From Erythrocercus mccallii (Eukaryota > Chordata > Aves > Passeriformes > Dicruridae), in the NCBI GenBank assembly GCA_013397435.1, contig VZRG01000754.1:186001-250000 (forward strand): 64,000 nt of DNA, in the 5' to 3' direction. Positions 63,915 to 64,000 of this stretch are shown piece by piece. The notes beneath the pieces are model-generated. The model was not told the origin of the DNA. It made no database searches and saw only the letters and a list, made by a program, of their open reading frames with translations. The first letter of the stretch is position 1; each line of letters opens with the position of its first letter. Made by a program: the position numbers and the translations under genes.

Positions 63915-64000
63915 TTAACTGTTTGTTTTCTGATGGACTGAATCAGTTTCATTTGTGAAACAATGGTGCCAGGAAGAAGAGTTATCCGTATAACCTGCAT
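63915..64000. other. Unique sequence at window end
   Basis: Nothing recognised in the last 86 bases. Confidence 0.5.

Noticed and set aside
63516..63941. 141-codon frame with Ile/Tyr/Leu/Ser periodicity
   Set aside because: Most of it is the TCTA microsatellite.

Overview
The window reads as non-coding vertebrate DNA, most likely avian. The best evidence is repeat content: four recognisable CR1 non-LTR retrotransposon fragments, two of them with the CR1-style 3' tail of degenerate ATTCTATG units, and a compact solo LTR that resembles bird endogenous retrovirus LTRs. Background sequence is AT-rich and CpG-poor, which fits a bird macrochromosome gene desert or a very large intron. The exact species and neighbouring genes cannot be read from the sequence. 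I found no convincing protein-coding exon, tRNA, rRNA, CRISPR array or bacterial-type gene; the open frames are short, lack recognisable domains, or lie in CR1 debris and simple repeats.

Layout. 0-10 kb is mostly unique sequence holding a pair of diverged direct repeats (6.13-6.30 and 8.05-8.23 kb) that share a small hairpin. 10.0-10.7 kb is an old CR1 on the + strand. 13.15-13.27 kb is a compound CAG/GAA/CAG microsatellite. 20.28-20.82 kb is a solo LTR with a likely 5-bp target duplication and a duplicated AP-1-containing unit. 24.87-25.70 kb is a CR1 3' end on the - strand. 29.57-38 kb is the most interesting block: a CpG-rich stretch next to motif-dense sequence (29.57-30.30 kb), a second motif-dense segment at 32.54-32.80 kb, a third with E-boxes and a purine tract at 33.05-33.76 kb, and a fourth at 37.2-37.56 kb. 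All four look like developmental enhancers or conserved non-coding elements, but conservation cannot be tested here.

38-52 kb is plain sequence with T/G-rich tracts near 43.7 and 46.1 kb. 52.1-53.0 kb is another enhancer-like stretch, directly followed by a long CR1 fragment on the + strand (53.12-54.48 kb). 57.2-58.05 kb has two strong imperfect hairpins within 420 bp in AT-rich sequence. 62.39-63.56 kb is a rearranged CR1 on the - strand with endonuclease and reverse transcriptase pieces joined across a deletion. The window ends in a TCTA (GATA) microsatellite.

How it may work together: if the motif-dense segments are conserved, the window is best seen as a regulatory landscape for a developmental gene outside it, with retrotransposons inserted between regulatory islands. 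That is inference; the repeats, hairpins and motifs are seen directly.
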